Below are positions 10,945 to 20,744 of a DNA stretch of 64,000 bases, piece after piece. The notes under the pieces are model-generated. The model was not told where the DNA came from, ran no database searches, and worked only from the letters and a program-made list of their open reading frames with translations. Numbering within the stretch: the first letter of the stretch is position 1; each line of letters begins with the position of its first letter. The position numbers were made by a program, and so were the translations under genes. This DNA is from Chitinophagaceae bacterium. Lineage in GTDB: Bacteria; Bacteroidota; Bacteroidia; Chitinophagales; Chitinophagaceae. The stretch is from contig JAEUVO010000015.1 in the NCBI GenBank assembly GCA_016786885.1, positions 16,925 through 80,924 on the forward strand. Direction: 5' to 3'.

Positions 10945-12030
10945 TCAGGAAAATGGAATCTTAGCTACTTTGGCCTGCAGGAGTTTGTCCCGCACTTTGA
11001 TGTAAATGTCCGTATCAATAGCAGCAAAAGCAGTTCGTACATATCCCATTCCAATGGCTTTGCCCAAGCTGGGAGATTGCGTACCAGATGTAACCACCCC
11101 AATCGTTTCTCCCGAATAATCTTTTATTTCATAACCATGGCGGGGAATACCTTTTTCTATCATTTCAAAACCTACCAGTTTGCGGGTAACTCCTTCTGTT
11201 TTCTGCCGGGCAAATATTTCTTTTGATGTAAATTCTTTGGTGAACTTGGTGATCCAACCTAAACCTGCTTCCATTGGTGAAGTGGTGTCATCAATATCAT
11301 TACCATACAAACAGAAGCCCATTTCCAGGCGAAGTGTGTCTCTTGCACCAAGACCAATAGGTTTCAATCCTTGCGGACCACCTGCTGCGAAAATTGCATC
11401 CCATATCTTATCAGCTGCCTCGTCTTTTTCTTCAAAATATATTTCTACCCCTCCGGCACCGGTATAACCTGTTGCGCTTACCAAAACATTTTCAACACCA
11501 GCAAATGTTCCTTTGGTAAATGTGTAATACTTAAGGTTCAATATATCCATTTCTGTTAATGGTTGCAGGATCTTTGTAGCATTAGGGCCCTGTATTGCCA
11601 GTAAACAGGTTTTATCCGAAATATTATGCATCTCCACCTTGTTCGTATTATGCTTCACAATCCAGTTCCAGTCTTTTTCAATATTAGACGCATTAACCAC
11701 CAGCATATATACTTTATTTTTTTCGATGCAGTACACTAATAAATCGTCTACAATTCCACCGTCTTCATTCGGAAGACAACTGTATTGTGCCTGCCCGTTT
11801 TTAAGTTTTGCCGCATCATTACTTGTAACCCGCTGAATGAGGTCCAGCGCCATTTCTCCCTTCAGTATAAATTCACCCATATGGCTAACATCAAATACAC
11901 CGGCGTTTTTTCGTACCGCTGCATGTTCATCGTTGATGCCCGTATAAGAGATGGGCATATTATAGCCGGCAAATGAAGCCATTTTGGCGCCCAGTGCAAT
12001 GTGTTTATTTGTAAAAGGAGTATTTTTCAT
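10945..12030 (-). CDS. gcvT: Aminomethyltransferase, glycine cleavage system T protein
   Basis: 361 residues, full length. T-protein blocks are easy to see: [15 protein letters not shown] (17-31), [12 protein letters not shown] (43-54), [30 protein letters not shown] and the C-terminal beta-barrel with [21 protein letters not shown]. GcvT transfers the aminomethyl carbon from lipoylated H protein to tetrahydrofolate, releasing ammonia. The other glycine-cleavage genes (gcvH, gcvP) are not in the window, so the system is dispersed, as is usual in Bacteroidota. It is divergent from the protease gene at 12153. Confidence 0.95.
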   Translation of the reverse strand: MKNTPFTNKHIALGAKMASFAGYNMPISYTGINDEHAAVRKNAGVFDVSHMGEFILKGEMALDLIQRVTSNDAAKLKNGQAQYSCLPNEDGGIVDDLLVYCIEKNKVYMLVVNASNIEKDWNWIVKHNTNKVEMHNISDKTCLLAIQGPNATKILQPLTEMDILNLKYYTFTKGTFAGVENVLVSATGYTGAGGVEIYFEEKDEAADKIWDAIFAAGGPQGLKPIGLGARDTLRLEMGFCLYGNDIDDTTSPMEAGLGWITKFTKEFTSKEIFARQKTEGVTRKLVGFEMIEKGIPRHGYEIKDYSGETIGVVTSGTQSPSLGKAIGMGYVRTAFAAIDTDIYIKVRDKLLQAKVAKIPFS

Positions 12031-12152
12031 TTAGCAAAATTTGCGGCAAATGTAGTTTAAATACTGGTGTATTTTAGTGGAAACGGCATATTAAAAAATT
12101 TCTGCCACAGTTCAAATTTGATAATTTTATAAGCGATTTAATCAACTTAATT

Positions 12153-13073
12153 ATGAAACGGCATTTTTTATTCCTCATTCTTTTCTTTTCGGTTGTTTTG
12201 GCAAATGGCCAGAAAATTACCGGTTGCGGGTTTAAAGTACCTCCCCGGACTCTTATTAAAACAAGTTTCCAGTCTGTGTATGAAGCAAAACAGATTCTGC
12301 AGAATATGCTGGATACAATCCGATGGAAAGAAAACTTCAGCGTAAAAGAACAGAATGGTATCCGCAATGCTTATGCTACCATAATAAACAGAGCAAGATG
12401 GATTATTTATGATAATGATTTTCTTGAAGATATTGATGCATACGCTTCCACTAAATGGGCATCTATCAGTGTGCTGGCACATGAAATGGGGCACCATTAT
12501 TATAATCATACTGTAAGCGGTACAGGAAGTACTCCTCCCAAGGAAATTGAAGCAGACGCATTCTCAGGATATGTTATGCAAAAACTTGGCGCCACACTTA
12601 ACGAGTCTGTTGCTGCAATTACCGCCATCGCTTCCGACAGGGCCAGTTCTACACACCCTGCTAAAAAAGACAGGGTGGCCGCTATTACAAAAGGATGGAA
12701 CAGTGCAAAAAATGAAGGCCCTGCTTCCGGGGGAGGTAACAATGGTAATACCGGCGGAAATACAGGTACTGGAGGAAACAACTCCGGCAATACAAATACT
12801 CCTCCCCTGGATGATCCGAGCTGGATAAACCTGACCATCCAAAGCAACAAAAATGAAAAAGTGATGCTTAGTGATGATGGAAAAAATTATCAGGTAGCAG
12901 AAATAAAAGCTGGTGAGGCTTTTGTTTTCCGTTTTGAAATTTATCAGTATGGTTGGCTGAAACTGCCTTATTATAACGGTTACCGGACATATAAATTAAT
13001 GCACGGTAAGGATTACAGTATTCTATGGAACAGGCGTACAAAAAACTGGACAGTGGTAGAAATTCCAGATTAA
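12153..13073 (+). CDS. Secreted M48-like zinc metalloprotease domain protein
   Basis: 306 residues. Signal peptide at 1-20 (LILFFSVVLANGQ). A zinc-binding HEMGH at residues 110-114 is followed by EIEADAFSGYVM (about 131-142), which supplies the downstream glutamate ligand, as in gluzincins of the M48 type. After the catalytic half comes a Gly/Asn/Thr-rich linker at about 190-220, then a C-terminal beta-rich domain of about 85 residues. The protease half is shorter than classical HtpX and has no membrane helices, so a soluble exported enzyme is likely. Substrate unknown. A strong terminator follows. Confidence 0.75.
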   Translation: MKRHFLFLILFFSVVLANGQKITGCGFKVPPRTLIKTSFQSVYEAKQILQNMLDTIRWKENFSVKEQNGIRNAYATIINRARWIIYDNDFLEDIDAYASTKWASISVLAHEMGHHYYNHTVSGTGSTPPKEIEADAFSGYVMQKLGATLNESVAAITAIASDRASSTHPAKKDRVAAITKGWNSAKNEGPASGGGNNGNTGGNTGTGGNNSGNTNTPPLDDPSWINLTIQSNKNEKVMLSDDGKNYQVAEIKAGEAFVFRFEIYQYGWLKLPYYNGYRTYKLMHGKDYSILWNRRTKNWTVVEIPD

Positions 13074-13089
13074 TTCATCAAGTAAAAGT

Positions 13090-13121
13090 AAATGGCTCCT
13101 TTTAAGGGGAGCCATTTTTTT
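13090..13121 (+). terminator. Rho-independent terminator after the M48-like gene
   Basis: Arms AAATGGCTCC (13090-13099) and GGAGCCATTT (13108-13117) pair over 10 bp around an 8-nt loop and run into seven T. It also lies downstream of the convergent PspC gene, which may share it. Confidence 0.85.
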
Positions 13122-13150
13122 ACCCGGACATTTCCGGACTTCAACCTCCG

Positions 13151-15379
13151 TTATAATACCAGTGTTGATACCGGAGATGGTATCACCGCAAATGAACCTT
13201 CGGTACCAGTATTGTTCTTTTTTATTTTTATACTTACCGGCTTGGCGGCTTTTTGTTTTTCTTCTAATTCTTTTATTCTTTTTTCACTTTCTTCCTTCTT
13301 ACGCTTCTCTTCTTCCAGTGCCTTTTGGATATCATCCGCCTGTTGTCCTGTTTTTATACTGCTGTCGTTTGACTGATAACGATAGTCGTTGTTTTTACTC
13401 CGGTTTTCGATCAGGTCTTTGCCATCATCGCCTTTCAGCCTGCCATCAATGCCCATTGTATAGTCTACCCCGGTCCGGTATTCAAAAGAGTAGTCATCAT
13501 CTACTTGTATATCCACTATTCTTCCTTTGTTATATTTTCTCTTCACTTTGAATTTTACCGGGTTCAGTTTTTCCCTTACAGATTCATCAAACCTGATCTT
13601 TTTGCCCACCGGTACCTGTATGGCTATTTCCACCTGTTGCCCGCGGAATTTACTCTCCTTATCAATGGTATAGCCGCTTGCAAGGTCCAGTACACTATCT
13701 CTTGATAGGGCACTGTATTGAATACTGGCAGCTCTTGTTTTAGCCTCTTCTTCTGTACGGCCATAACTGTATCTTTTTAATGTGACATGGTACAGGGAAT
13801 CCTGGCTGGCTTCAATGTTAAATTTGACCGTAGATAGTTTCATTGTATCAGAAGAAATATCCCATCCTTCTGCATCATCATCCATCCATCCAAAACCACC
13901 TGTGTATTCCAGTGCCGGTTGTGACACGGCAACAATCATCTTTCCTTTTACCGGCTGATCCATTGCAATACTTTCATCCCTATGCTCATATTCACGAAAA
14001 TCTTTGGAAATGCTTGTTGCAAGTAATATAACAGATACCCAGCCAATGGTCCACAAGGCTCCAAATGTCCATCCCAGATAATTGCTCGTAGAACGGGCAC
14101 GGATAATACGTCTGACTACCCAAACAATAAACCCGACCAATGGTACTACAAGGAAAAATATTAATGTACCCCATGCATATATCTGCTGCCATTTGCTGGT
14201 CCACAGAAAATTATTTACAGGCCACCATTGTACGCCACCGAATATCAGTGCAATCACTGTAACAAATAATGCAAAGGCAATAGTACCGGCAATAAATAAA
14301 AAGAATACTTTAAACAGGACACCAATTGCATGACCTATACCGGTACCACTTCGCCGGGCCGTTTCACTTATTTCCGTTGCAAATGCTTTTCCACGGGTAG
14401 AGGAAAATTCCCTGGCTTTGGTTGAAAAATTTTGTGCTGTTTCTTTTACTTCTTCACTCCAGCCTTTTACTTTATCCTTCATACTATCTACGCCTTCTTT
14501 TACATTCTGGCGGATTGTGTTTACATCTACCTTTTCTCCTCTCATCTCCATTTTTTGATAGGTTGTATTTGCTTCAGGTAATACTATCCAAAGAATGATA
14601 TAGATAAGAATAAATGTACCGGTGATGGAGCTAAATCCTATGTTCCAGAAAAGGTCAAAATCATAATGCCAGCGAAATCCATTTAAGGAATTAAAAATTA
14701 TACTGAGTATAAGCGGTGCGGCGAAGATGATCCTGATAGTAGAAGAGCTTTTTCCAAAATAAGCGGCCAATCCACCGGCAACACCACCGATAACTTTATC
14801 TTCAGGATTTCTGAATAATCTTTTACCGCCATATTCTTCCAGGTCTTTGGGTGGCAATACAATCCACATAATAATATAAGCCAGGAATCCTAAACCGAAT
14901 CCGCCAAATGTGATGATGGCAAACAATATGCGGACAATAGCAGGATCAACATTCATATAAGCTGCAATACCACTGCACACACCCCCAATGAATTTATCAC
15001 TGGTATCACGATAAAGGCGGCCTCTTGATTTTTTTTCTTTCTCTGTATATGTGCTGTTTTGCTGTTGTTGATGGTGCTGTTGGCCTTGCAATGGAATTTC
15101 CCCTGCTTCGGCTGCTTCTGCCTCAAAATCTTCGGGCCTTCCCATTGATGTAGCAATCTCATCCACATCAGCATCGGTGATGCAGCTGTCACCTTTACGT
15201 ACTTTTTCACTCATCAGTTCAGCAATACGGCTTTCGATGTCGTTGATGATCTCATCACGGCTTTCCTCATTGGCAAAATAGCGCCGAAGGCTTTCGATAT
15301 AAGCCTGCAGATTTTCGTAGGCCGCATCTTCAATCGGTATAACCCGGCCGCTCAGGTTTATGTTAATGATCTTTTTCAT
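13151..15379 (-). CDS. PspC-domain membrane protein (envelope-stress type)
   Basis: 742 residues from the ATG at 15379 (MKKIININLSGRVIPIEDAA). An N-terminal region of about 95 residues resembles the acidic HAAS-like domain often paired with PadR regulators. Two PspC domains follow (DKFIGGVCSGIAAYMNVDPA at about 135 and DKVIGGVAGGLAAYFGKSSS at about 200), each with membrane helices. Then come four or so further transmembrane segments (about 355-475), a soluble beta-rich region, and a Lys/Glu-rich coiled coil near the C-terminus (EEEKRKKEESEKRIKELEEK). PspC proteins sense membrane stress. It lies 47 nt downstream of a PadR regulator on the same strand, the usual arrangement in this phylum. Confidence 0.85.
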   Translation of the reverse strand: MKKIININLSGRVIPIEDAAYENLQAYIESLRRYFANEESRDEIINDIESRIAELMSEKVRKGDSCITDADVDEIATSMGRPEDFEAEAAEAGEIPLQGQQHHQQQQNSTYTEKEKKSRGRLYRDTSDKFIGGVCSGIAAYMNVDPAIVRILFAIITFGGFGLGFLAYIIMWIVLPPKDLEEYGGKRLFRNPEDKVIGGVAGGLAAYFGKSSSTIRIIFAAPLILSIIFNSLNGFRWHYDFDLFWNIGFSSITGTFILIYIILWIVLPEANTTYQKMEMRGEKVDVNTIRQNVKEGVDSMKDKVKGWSEEVKETAQNFSTKAREFSSTRGKAFATEISETARRSGTGIGHAIGVLFKVFFLFIAGTIAFALFVTVIALIFGGVQWWPVNNFLWTSKWQQIYAWGTLIFFLVVPLVGFIVWVVRRIIRARSTSNYLGWTFGALWTIGWVSVILLATSISKDFREYEHRDESIAMDQPVKGKMIVAVSQPALEYTGGFGWMDDDAEGWDISSDTMKLSTVKFNIEASQDSLYHVTLKRYSYGRTEEEAKTRAASIQYSALSRDSVLDLASGYTIDKESKFRGQQVEIAIQVPVGKKIRFDESVREKLNPVKFKVKRKYNKGRIVDIQVDDDYSFEYRTGVDYTMGIDGRLKGDDGKDLIENRSKNNDYRYQSNDSSIKTGQQADDIQKALEEEKRKKEESEKRIKELEEKQKAAKPVSIKIKKNNTGTEGSFAVIPSPVSTLVL

Positions 15380-15426
15380 CGTATTACATTTTTGGTTGAA
15401 GCCTCGCATATAGCGAGATAAATTGG

Positions 15427-15780
15427 TTATTGGTTGGTTAAAGGTTCATCTTGTTTTTTACTTGTAAGAGCATTCACCCCGTTAGATAGTTCGTTCCAGG
15501 TCTGCTCCAGTTCTCCATAAAAGCTTTCTCCCTTTTCTGTAAGTGAAAAATACTTTCTGGGGGGACCCGAATTACTTTCCACCCAGCGATATGTCAGCAT
15601 GTTTGCATTCTTTAGCCGGGTAAGCAAAGGGTAAAGAGTTCCTTCCAGGATTTGCAGATTGGCAGCCCGCATCTCTTCAACAATATCACTCGGGTAAGCC
15701 TCGCCTCTTCGGATAATGGAAAGGATACAGAACTCCAGTATTCCTTTTCTCATCTGGCTCTGTGTATTTTCAATATTCAT
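15427..15780 (-). CDS. PadR-family transcriptional regulator
   Basis: 117 residues. The winged-helix PadR signature is clear: QMRKGILEFCILSIIRRGEAYPSDIVEEMR (about 9-38), LQILEGTLYPLLTRLKNANML (about 42-62) and SGPPRKYFSLTEKGESF (about 71-87). PadR proteins usually repress the neighbouring gene; here the downstream PspC-domain gene is the obvious candidate target, together with its own promoter. The two genes are probably one transcript. Confidence 0.9.
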   Translation of the reverse strand: MNIENTQSQMRKGILEFCILSIIRRGEAYPSDIVEEMRAANLQILEGTLYPLLTRLKNANMLTYRWVESNSGPPRKYFSLTEKGESFYGELEQTWNELSNGVNALTSKKQDEPLTNQ

Positions 15781-15827
15781 AAATCGTCCTTTTTCTTATT
15801 AGGTAATTACTGGTTCATATTGTTCAG

Positions 15828-16289
15828 TTAATGATCGTAACTCACTACTCTTGAAATTTTCCATTGCCCGTTCTTTTTTTGCCATATGTGAACAAACTTA
15901 AACTTGCCACAATCCTGCTTTCCATTTTCCGAATGACAAAATTTGTGTATGCCAATCTGTATAGCGCCATAACCGGGTATAGGATATACTTCCAGGCTCT
16001 CATTTATCAATTCTCTTCTCAATTGATTGTTCCCTTTTGAAACTTCTTTCATGAAGTTTACTGTATGATCATAATTGGTAAGGCCTCCTTTATCATGAAA
16101 AAACTCAAGGTCTTCTGTAAATAATGATTTAAACACTTCCACATCCCTGTTGTTAAAAGCGGTGAATAAAACACTATCCATTTTTGCAATCTCTGTGAAC
16201 AAAGAGTCCTTAGCTGATTGTGCATTCAATTGACAAAATGCTCCTGTCAGTAGAAGAGTAAGTAGTAAATATTTCAGACCTGATTTCAT
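15828..16289 (-). CDS. Secreted SnoaL/NTF2-like (DUF4440-type) protein
   Basis: 153 residues. Signal peptide at about 1-24 (LKYLLLTLLLTGAFCQLNAQ). The mature part has the DUF4440 pattern: an N-terminal helix with EIAKMDSVLFTAFNNRDVEVFKSLFTEDLEFFHDKGG and a closing strand pair FKFVHIWQKKNGQWKISRVVSYDH. These cone-shaped domains bind small molecules or act as simple isomerases; function here is unknown. It lies just upstream of padR on the same strand but with its own likely promoter region. Confidence 0.75.
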   Translation of the reverse strand: MKSGLKYLLLTLLLTGAFCQLNAQSAKDSLFTEIAKMDSVLFTAFNNRDVEVFKSLFTEDLEFFHDKGGLTNYDHTVNFMKEVSKGNNQLRRELINESLEVYPIPGYGAIQIGIHKFCHSENGKQDCGKFKFVHIWQKKNGQWKISRVVSYDH

Positions 16290-16460
16290 TTTTATCCGAT
16301 TGTCAATACAAATGTAGGGTGATATTTGGTACTATGCAACACAAAGTACCATATTTTTTAGAGTAATGAGCACGGGTCAATAGCGCCACGACACCTAAAC
16401 AATTGTTTATTAATAATTTAAATCCGAATTTCTATCATCCTCAGATTCGCAATTCTACAT

Positions 16461-16467
16461 AGGAGGT
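16461..16467 (+). promoter_or_regulatory. Perfect Shine-Dalgarno sequence
   Basis: AGGAGGT lies 8 nt before the ATG at 16476. Such a strong site is rare in this window, where most genes lack one. It drives a 15-codon ORF and not the downstream lipoprotein gene directly. Confidence 0.55.
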
Positions 16468-16475
16468 AATTTTAA

Positions 16476-16523
16476 ATGATGAATGAATTATTAGACGAAG
16501 ACTCGTTTTTTCCCGATTTTTAG
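16476..16523 (+). CDS. 15-codon leader ORF upstream of the DUF3089 lipoprotein gene
   Basis: ATG ATG AAT GAA ... GAT TTT TAG encodes MMNELLDEDSFFPDF. It has the strongest ribosome-binding site noticed in the window and ends 12 nt before the ATG of the lipoprotein gene, which has no visible site of its own. Possible roles are translational coupling or attenuation; it could also be a remnant of a longer gene. The peptide is acidic and not enriched in any one amino acid, so classical amino-acid attenuation is not suggested. Confidence 0.4.
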   Translation: MMNELLDEDSFFPDF

Positions 16524-16535
16524 GCTCTTAATACC

Positions 16536-17561
16536 ATGAGAAACTCTTCTTTTTTGGCTTTAGTAATTACTTTTTTATCCGTCTCCTGCTCAGATAAGTA
16601 TCTGGCCTATAGGACTAATTATCAGTTTAAAAGCCCTGACGGAAAACCAGATTATAGCAATTTGAATTATTGGGCAGCACATCCCTGGAAATGGGACCCC
16701 TCCGATAGCGTTGCAACGCCACTCAGAAACGAACCAAAAGATTCAATGGTTGATGTTTTCTTTTTGTATCCTACCACTTTCACTAAAAAGAAAGATTCAA
16801 AACAATCAAATGCTTTTATAGATGATGAATACATAAATGCAAAAACAGATTATTCTTCAATACTCTACCAGGCCAGTGTATTTAATCAGCAATGCAGGGT
16901 CTTTGCGCCAAGATACAGGCAGGCGCATATCCAAAATTTTTTCTCAACAGATTCTATAAAAGCTCATGCTGCTTTTGAATTGGCATATGCAGATATCAGA
17001 ACAGCTTTTGAATATTATCTCAAGCAGTATAATAATGGCCGCCCTATTATTATAGCAGGGCATAGCCAGGGGGCATTAATGGCGGAGCGGCTTTTGAAAG
17101 AATATTTTGAAAACAAAACACTGAAGAATAAATTGGTTGTTGCTTACATCATTGGTTGGCCGGTGCCCGAAAGATATTTTACATCACTGAAAGTTTGTAC
17201 CGATTCTTTACAGACCAGCTGTTTCTGTAGTTGGAGAACTTTTAAAAAAGGGTATACTCCTTCCTATGTTAAAAAAGATACCAGCGGTATTTATGTTACG
17301 AATCCACTTAACTGGACCAATACTACAGAGTTTGTATCAAGAAAGCTAAACAAAGGGAGTATTCTGAGAAACTTTAATAAGATATATAAATACACAACAG
17401 ATGCCCAGGTCGGCAACGGTGTTCTGTATACCCGAAAACCAAGATTCCCGTGGAGCTTTTTGTTTCTGAGCAAAAACTATCATGTGGGGGATATTAATTT
17501 ATATTACCTGAATATCCGGGAAAATGTAAAGCAACGCATCAGCCTTTTCTGGAAAAAATAA
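16536..17561 (+). CDS. DUF3089-family lipoprotein, alpha/beta hydrolase fold
   Basis: 341 residues. A lipobox (LSVSCSD) puts the lipidated cysteine at residue 18. The body matches DUF3089: DYSNLNYWAAHPWKWDPSDS (about 39-58), DVFFLYPTTF (73-82), VFAPRYRQA (122-130) and the nucleophile elbow IAGHSQGALMAERLL with Ser177. Members are predicted serine hydrolases anchored to the envelope; the substrate is not known. Its translation may depend on the short leader ORF just upstream. It ends 2 nt before the end of a convergent gene. Confidence 0.85.
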   Translation: MRNSSFLALVITFLSVSCSDKYLAYRTNYQFKSPDGKPDYSNLNYWAAHPWKWDPSDSVATPLRNEPKDSMVDVFFLYPTTFTKKKDSKQSNAFIDDEYINAKTDYSSILYQASVFNQQCRVFAPRYRQAHIQNFFSTDSIKAHAAFELAYADIRTAFEYYLKQYNNGRPIIIAGHSQGALMAERLLKEYFENKTLKNKLVVAYIIGWPVPERYFTSLKVCTDSLQTSCFCSWRTFKKGYTPSYVKKDTSGIYVTNPLNWTNTTEFVSRKLNKGSILRNFNKIYKYTTDAQVGNGVLYTRKPRFPWSFLFLSKNYHVGDINLYYLNIRENVKQRISLFWKK

Positions 17562-17563
17562 AT

Positions 17564-19186
17564 TTAGCGAATCTGGTCTAGCCTTCTTACTTCCATGCAT
17601 TTAAACGCAGGAATGCTTTCTGATAATTTTTTGCCACTAACTATTTTTTCTAACGAGGGCAGCCTGCCCCCCAACAACAAGATCCTTGTGTCTTCTGACA
17701 AAGCTTTGTTCAGGTCTTTCATTCCATATCTGCTAAGCGTTTGGGGATACATATGTGTAAGCAGCCTGTCTTTATATAAAAGATTAGTGACAGGATATTG
17801 CGCCGGCACATCCCATATATAAAAATAGCCCAGCGGAAAACTATCATCTGTCGCAATAAACAATTTGTCTTTTTGTTGATTCAATTCTTTCATTACACAC
17901 CTGAACTTTTGCTGACGACCTTTATTCGCCATATTTTCTTTATAAAGCCTTACAGACATCCAGGCCAATAGCAGTATTAAGATTCCGCTTATTAAAAATG
18001 CTGCACTCTTTTTACCAGAAAAAAATGTAGTGCCGCCCTGAATGGTTGTTGAAAATTGTATCCATAAAATAAATAAAAGACCAAGATGGATGGTGGCAGT
18101 CATTTTCAAAAAAACAAACAAATAGGCATGGACAAATAATACAGCAAGCACCGGCAGTAGCCAATAACGCAGTTGCTTTATCTGCCTATTCATAAAAAGC
18201 AGCCAAATAATAACAATAAATAATAACAGATAAATTCTTAGTTCGATAAAAAACCAATACAAACCAAGCCTGTCCTCTTTTTCATCCAACCATCTTTCCC
18301 GGGTAATGTTCTTGCTGATATCCATCACTCTTTCCGGAGTAAATTTTACAGAATCGTACAAAAAAGCAGAAAAGAATAATTCCCGTTCGGTACTGTCTGT
18401 GAAAACGTCTCTTGGAATATTTTCCTTTATTGGGCGATTATAGGCATAAAACAATCCTTGCCTGAATTCTTCCTGTTTCTTCCACCCCGGAATATGCTTT
18501 GTGTAATATTGTTCCTGTAATTTATTAAGACCAAACAAGATTGCTCCGGATAAGAAAAATATTATTGCAACCTGGGCTATCTGTTTTTTGGAAAAACGAA
18601 AAAAAAGCAAAGGAACGAAGAGAAATATTACAAGTACAATTACATGCAGCCTCAGCATTCCTGCTAATAGTAATAACAATACAGCGAAAACGGTCAGCCA
18701 ATTGGTTATTCTTAGTTGTTTAACCAGGTATGTTAATAATAAGACAGCACCGGATCCTGACACAAATGCCGCTCCCGTAAGATTCAGCGACAACAATAAC
18801 CTTGCTTCAATAAAAATGAACAATGTTAGAAAAAGTAAAACAGCCGATGACAGCTTTATCGTTCGTAGCATTACATAAAAAACAGCTGTTAACCCCAGCC
18901 AATGATAAACCAGCAACACTATTGAATACCAGTTGACTTCCGGCATTACAGAAAACAAATTACTCACCAAACTTCCAATCCATGGATGCCAGAGGTGATT
19001 ATAATGTAAAAGATTGGTTGGCGCTTCCCCAAAACCTCCCGCCAGAGTATACATCATAAAAGCATCATCACCGGAATTGAGAAGGGGGGTAGTTATACTT
19101 GTAAATAAGGATAATAAAATTGCAGTACCCAATAAAGAAAACAAAAGAGTATTTTTTTTCAATTTATTATTGATAACTATTATCAT
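17564..19186 (-). CDS. Polytopic membrane protein, GT-C-like
   Basis: 540 residues with about ten hydrophobic segments over residues 10-420 and a soluble C-terminal part of about 120 residues. An early lumenal loop has an acidic cluster (NSGDDAFMMYTLAGG, about 36-50), reminiscent of the Asp/Glu-containing first loop of GT-C glycosyltransferases, but I do not recognise a specific family. The gene starts 7 nt after the end of the GT39-like gene, so the two are surely co-transcribed and may act on the same lipid-linked sugar substrate (inference). Confidence 0.6.
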   Translation of the reverse strand: MIIVINNKLKKNTLLFSLLGTAILLSLFTSITTPLLNSGDDAFMMYTLAGGFGEAPTNLLHYNHLWHPWIGSLVSNLFSVMPEVNWYSIVLLVYHWLGLTAVFYVMLRTIKLSSAVLLFLTLFIFIEARLLLSLNLTGAAFVSGSGAVLLLTYLVKQLRITNWLTVFAVLLLLLAGMLRLHVIVLVIFLFVPLLFFRFSKKQIAQVAIIFFLSGAILFGLNKLQEQYYTKHIPGWKKQEEFRQGLFYAYNRPIKENIPRDVFTDSTERELFFSAFLYDSVKFTPERVMDISKNITRERWLDEKEDRLGLYWFFIELRIYLLLFIVIIWLLFMNRQIKQLRYWLLPVLAVLFVHAYLFVFLKMTATIHLGLLFILWIQFSTTIQGGTTFFSGKKSAAFLISGILILLLAWMSVRLYKENMANKGRQQKFRCVMKELNQQKDKLFIATDDSFPLGYFYIWDVPAQYPVTNLLYKDRLLTHMYPQTLSRYGMKDLNKALSEDTRILLLGGRLPSLEKIVSGKKLSESIPAFKCMEVRRLDQIR

Positions 19187-19193
19187 ACTTTAC

Positions 19194-20687
19194 TCAGGGA
19201 TGGTACTTATAAATATTAAACCCGTTCATAGTAGTATCCAGCTCAAACCTATCGAGTTTTATATCAAAGAATTGTTTTTGCGGCCCTGTGGTTCTCATCA
19301 GCATCCATTTTAAACGACCGTCTGTAAAAGCGGCATTCAGATCGCTATAATCATATTTCTTGTATTGATACGCCGCCAATCCTATGATATCCATTTGTGG
19401 GGCAATCGCTTGCCGAAATAAAATATTGCTCAAATAGCTTTCCGCCGTATTATAATTAGTGAATACACAATACTTATCTGTTGGGGACAGTTGATTGGTG
19501 ATGTATCCGGCTATTTCTTTCTCTTTTTTATATTGTTCCCCTATACCCGTTTTCGGGGCTGACAATATTGTTCTCAACGGGAATTCAAGTTTTATCACTT
19601 TTATAAGAAACACAAAAACTACTACAGATGCCGGAATTCGTATATCAATAACTGATGCCGCTTTACTTAACTGCGGCCAGCTATATGCGATTAATATAAA
19701 TAATAAACTCCACCACTCTGTAAAGTACCCGGGGTTAGACCCGTTTTTTATCGCTATTGCGTTTAGCAGAACAAATAATACTACCATAGCAAAAAGGGCA
19801 AATTGCTGCAATTCTTCCTTTTCTTTTTTCAGCCGGTAAAGTATAACCAGGTAAGCAGGCACAAACAATAATCCAAATGCGAAATAAAAATCCGCAAGTA
19901 TTACACTTCTGAACCATGAAAAACTAATGCCGTTATTAATACCTTGTACGGCATTCTTGTAAAAAACCCCGATGTCTCCGTTTGAATAAACAGGAAAAAT
20001 AAAAAACAATGCGGCCAGTAAATACACCAGGCCAAAGAGGACAGTTTCCTTGCTTTTTTTTGTGTATAGCAACCAGGATACGATAATAACCGGCAAAATA
20101 AAAGATGTTTGCTTGCAGAACAAAGCAACGGAAGCCAGTAAAGCTGTTATTAAAATGGTCTTTACATTTTGCCGTTCTGTTTTTATCCCCTCCATGAAAA
20201 CATATAGAGTGAGCAGAAAGAAAACATGATTAAGGCTGTCTGGCCTGGAAAAAGAAGTGATCTCTAAAAATATAAATGCAGCAACAGCGGCGCATATACT
20301 TTTATGGGATCGTACATTAAATATATTTCTGGCGGTTAAAAAGACAATTGCTATAAAAAGGAGATTCAGGAATAATGAAACACTTCTGCTAACCATATAA
20401 AGCGGCAAAAGATCATCGGCAGAAAAGCCCAACAGATTAGAGACTCCGGCAACTATATAATAATACAAAGGTGAATATTGTGCGATGGCATAAGGTGGTA
20501 GTTCCGGATCCGTATAAAGGGAGTGACCATCCAGTAATCGCTGAACAAAGTAGATAATGTTTCCTTCCACACCCCCGGCGTCAGGCTGAGGATAAAAGAT
20601 CAGCATTACCCTGTAAAGGAGGTAAATCAAAAATGAAAAAAGAGAAATTGCCGTTACAAACCGGCCGGAGAAGACGCTGCGTACCAT
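19194..20687 (-). CDS. Glycosyltransferase family 39-like (ArnT/PMT-type) membrane protein
   Basis: 497 residues with roughly eleven membrane segments. The first extracytoplasmic loop has PDAGGVEGNIIYFVQRLLDG then PPYAIAQYSPLYYYIVAG (about 34-80), the pattern seen in Bacteroidota proteins annotated as glycosyltransferase family 39. Such enzymes take a sugar from a polyprenyl-phosphate donor on the outer face of the inner membrane. The acceptor cannot be told. It is in line with exbD (57-nt gap) and the membrane protein downstream (7-nt gap). Confidence 0.7.
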   Translation of the reverse strand: MVRSVFSGRFVTAISLFSFLIYLLYRVMLIFYPQPDAGGVEGNIIYFVQRLLDGHSLYTDPELPPYAIAQYSPLYYYIVAGVSNLLGFSADDLLPLYMVSRSVSLFLNLLFIAIVFLTARNIFNVRSHKSICAAVAAFIFLEITSFSRPDSLNHVFFLLTLYVFMEGIKTERQNVKTILITALLASVALFCKQTSFILPVIIVSWLLYTKKSKETVLFGLVYLLAALFFIFPVYSNGDIGVFYKNAVQGINNGISFSWFRSVILADFYFAFGLLFVPAYLVILYRLKKEKEELQQFALFAMVVLFVLLNAIAIKNGSNPGYFTEWWSLLFILIAYSWPQLSKAASVIDIRIPASVVVFVFLIKVIKLEFPLRTILSAPKTGIGEQYKKEKEIAGYITNQLSPTDKYCVFTNYNTAESYLSNILFRQAIAPQMDIIGLAAYQYKKYDYSDLNAAFTDGRLKWMLMRTTGPQKQFFDIKLDRFELDTTMNGFNIYKYHP

Positions 20688-20744
20688 ATAGTGATCTGTC
20701 CCCGAAAGATAACTTAATTAGCCAAAGCAACCTACAATCTGCGT

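Noticed and set aside
12074..12509. Minus-strand ORFs opposite the M48-like protease gene
   Set aside because: They mirror a well-supported plus-strand gene with signal peptide and HEMGH motif and have no recognisable features.
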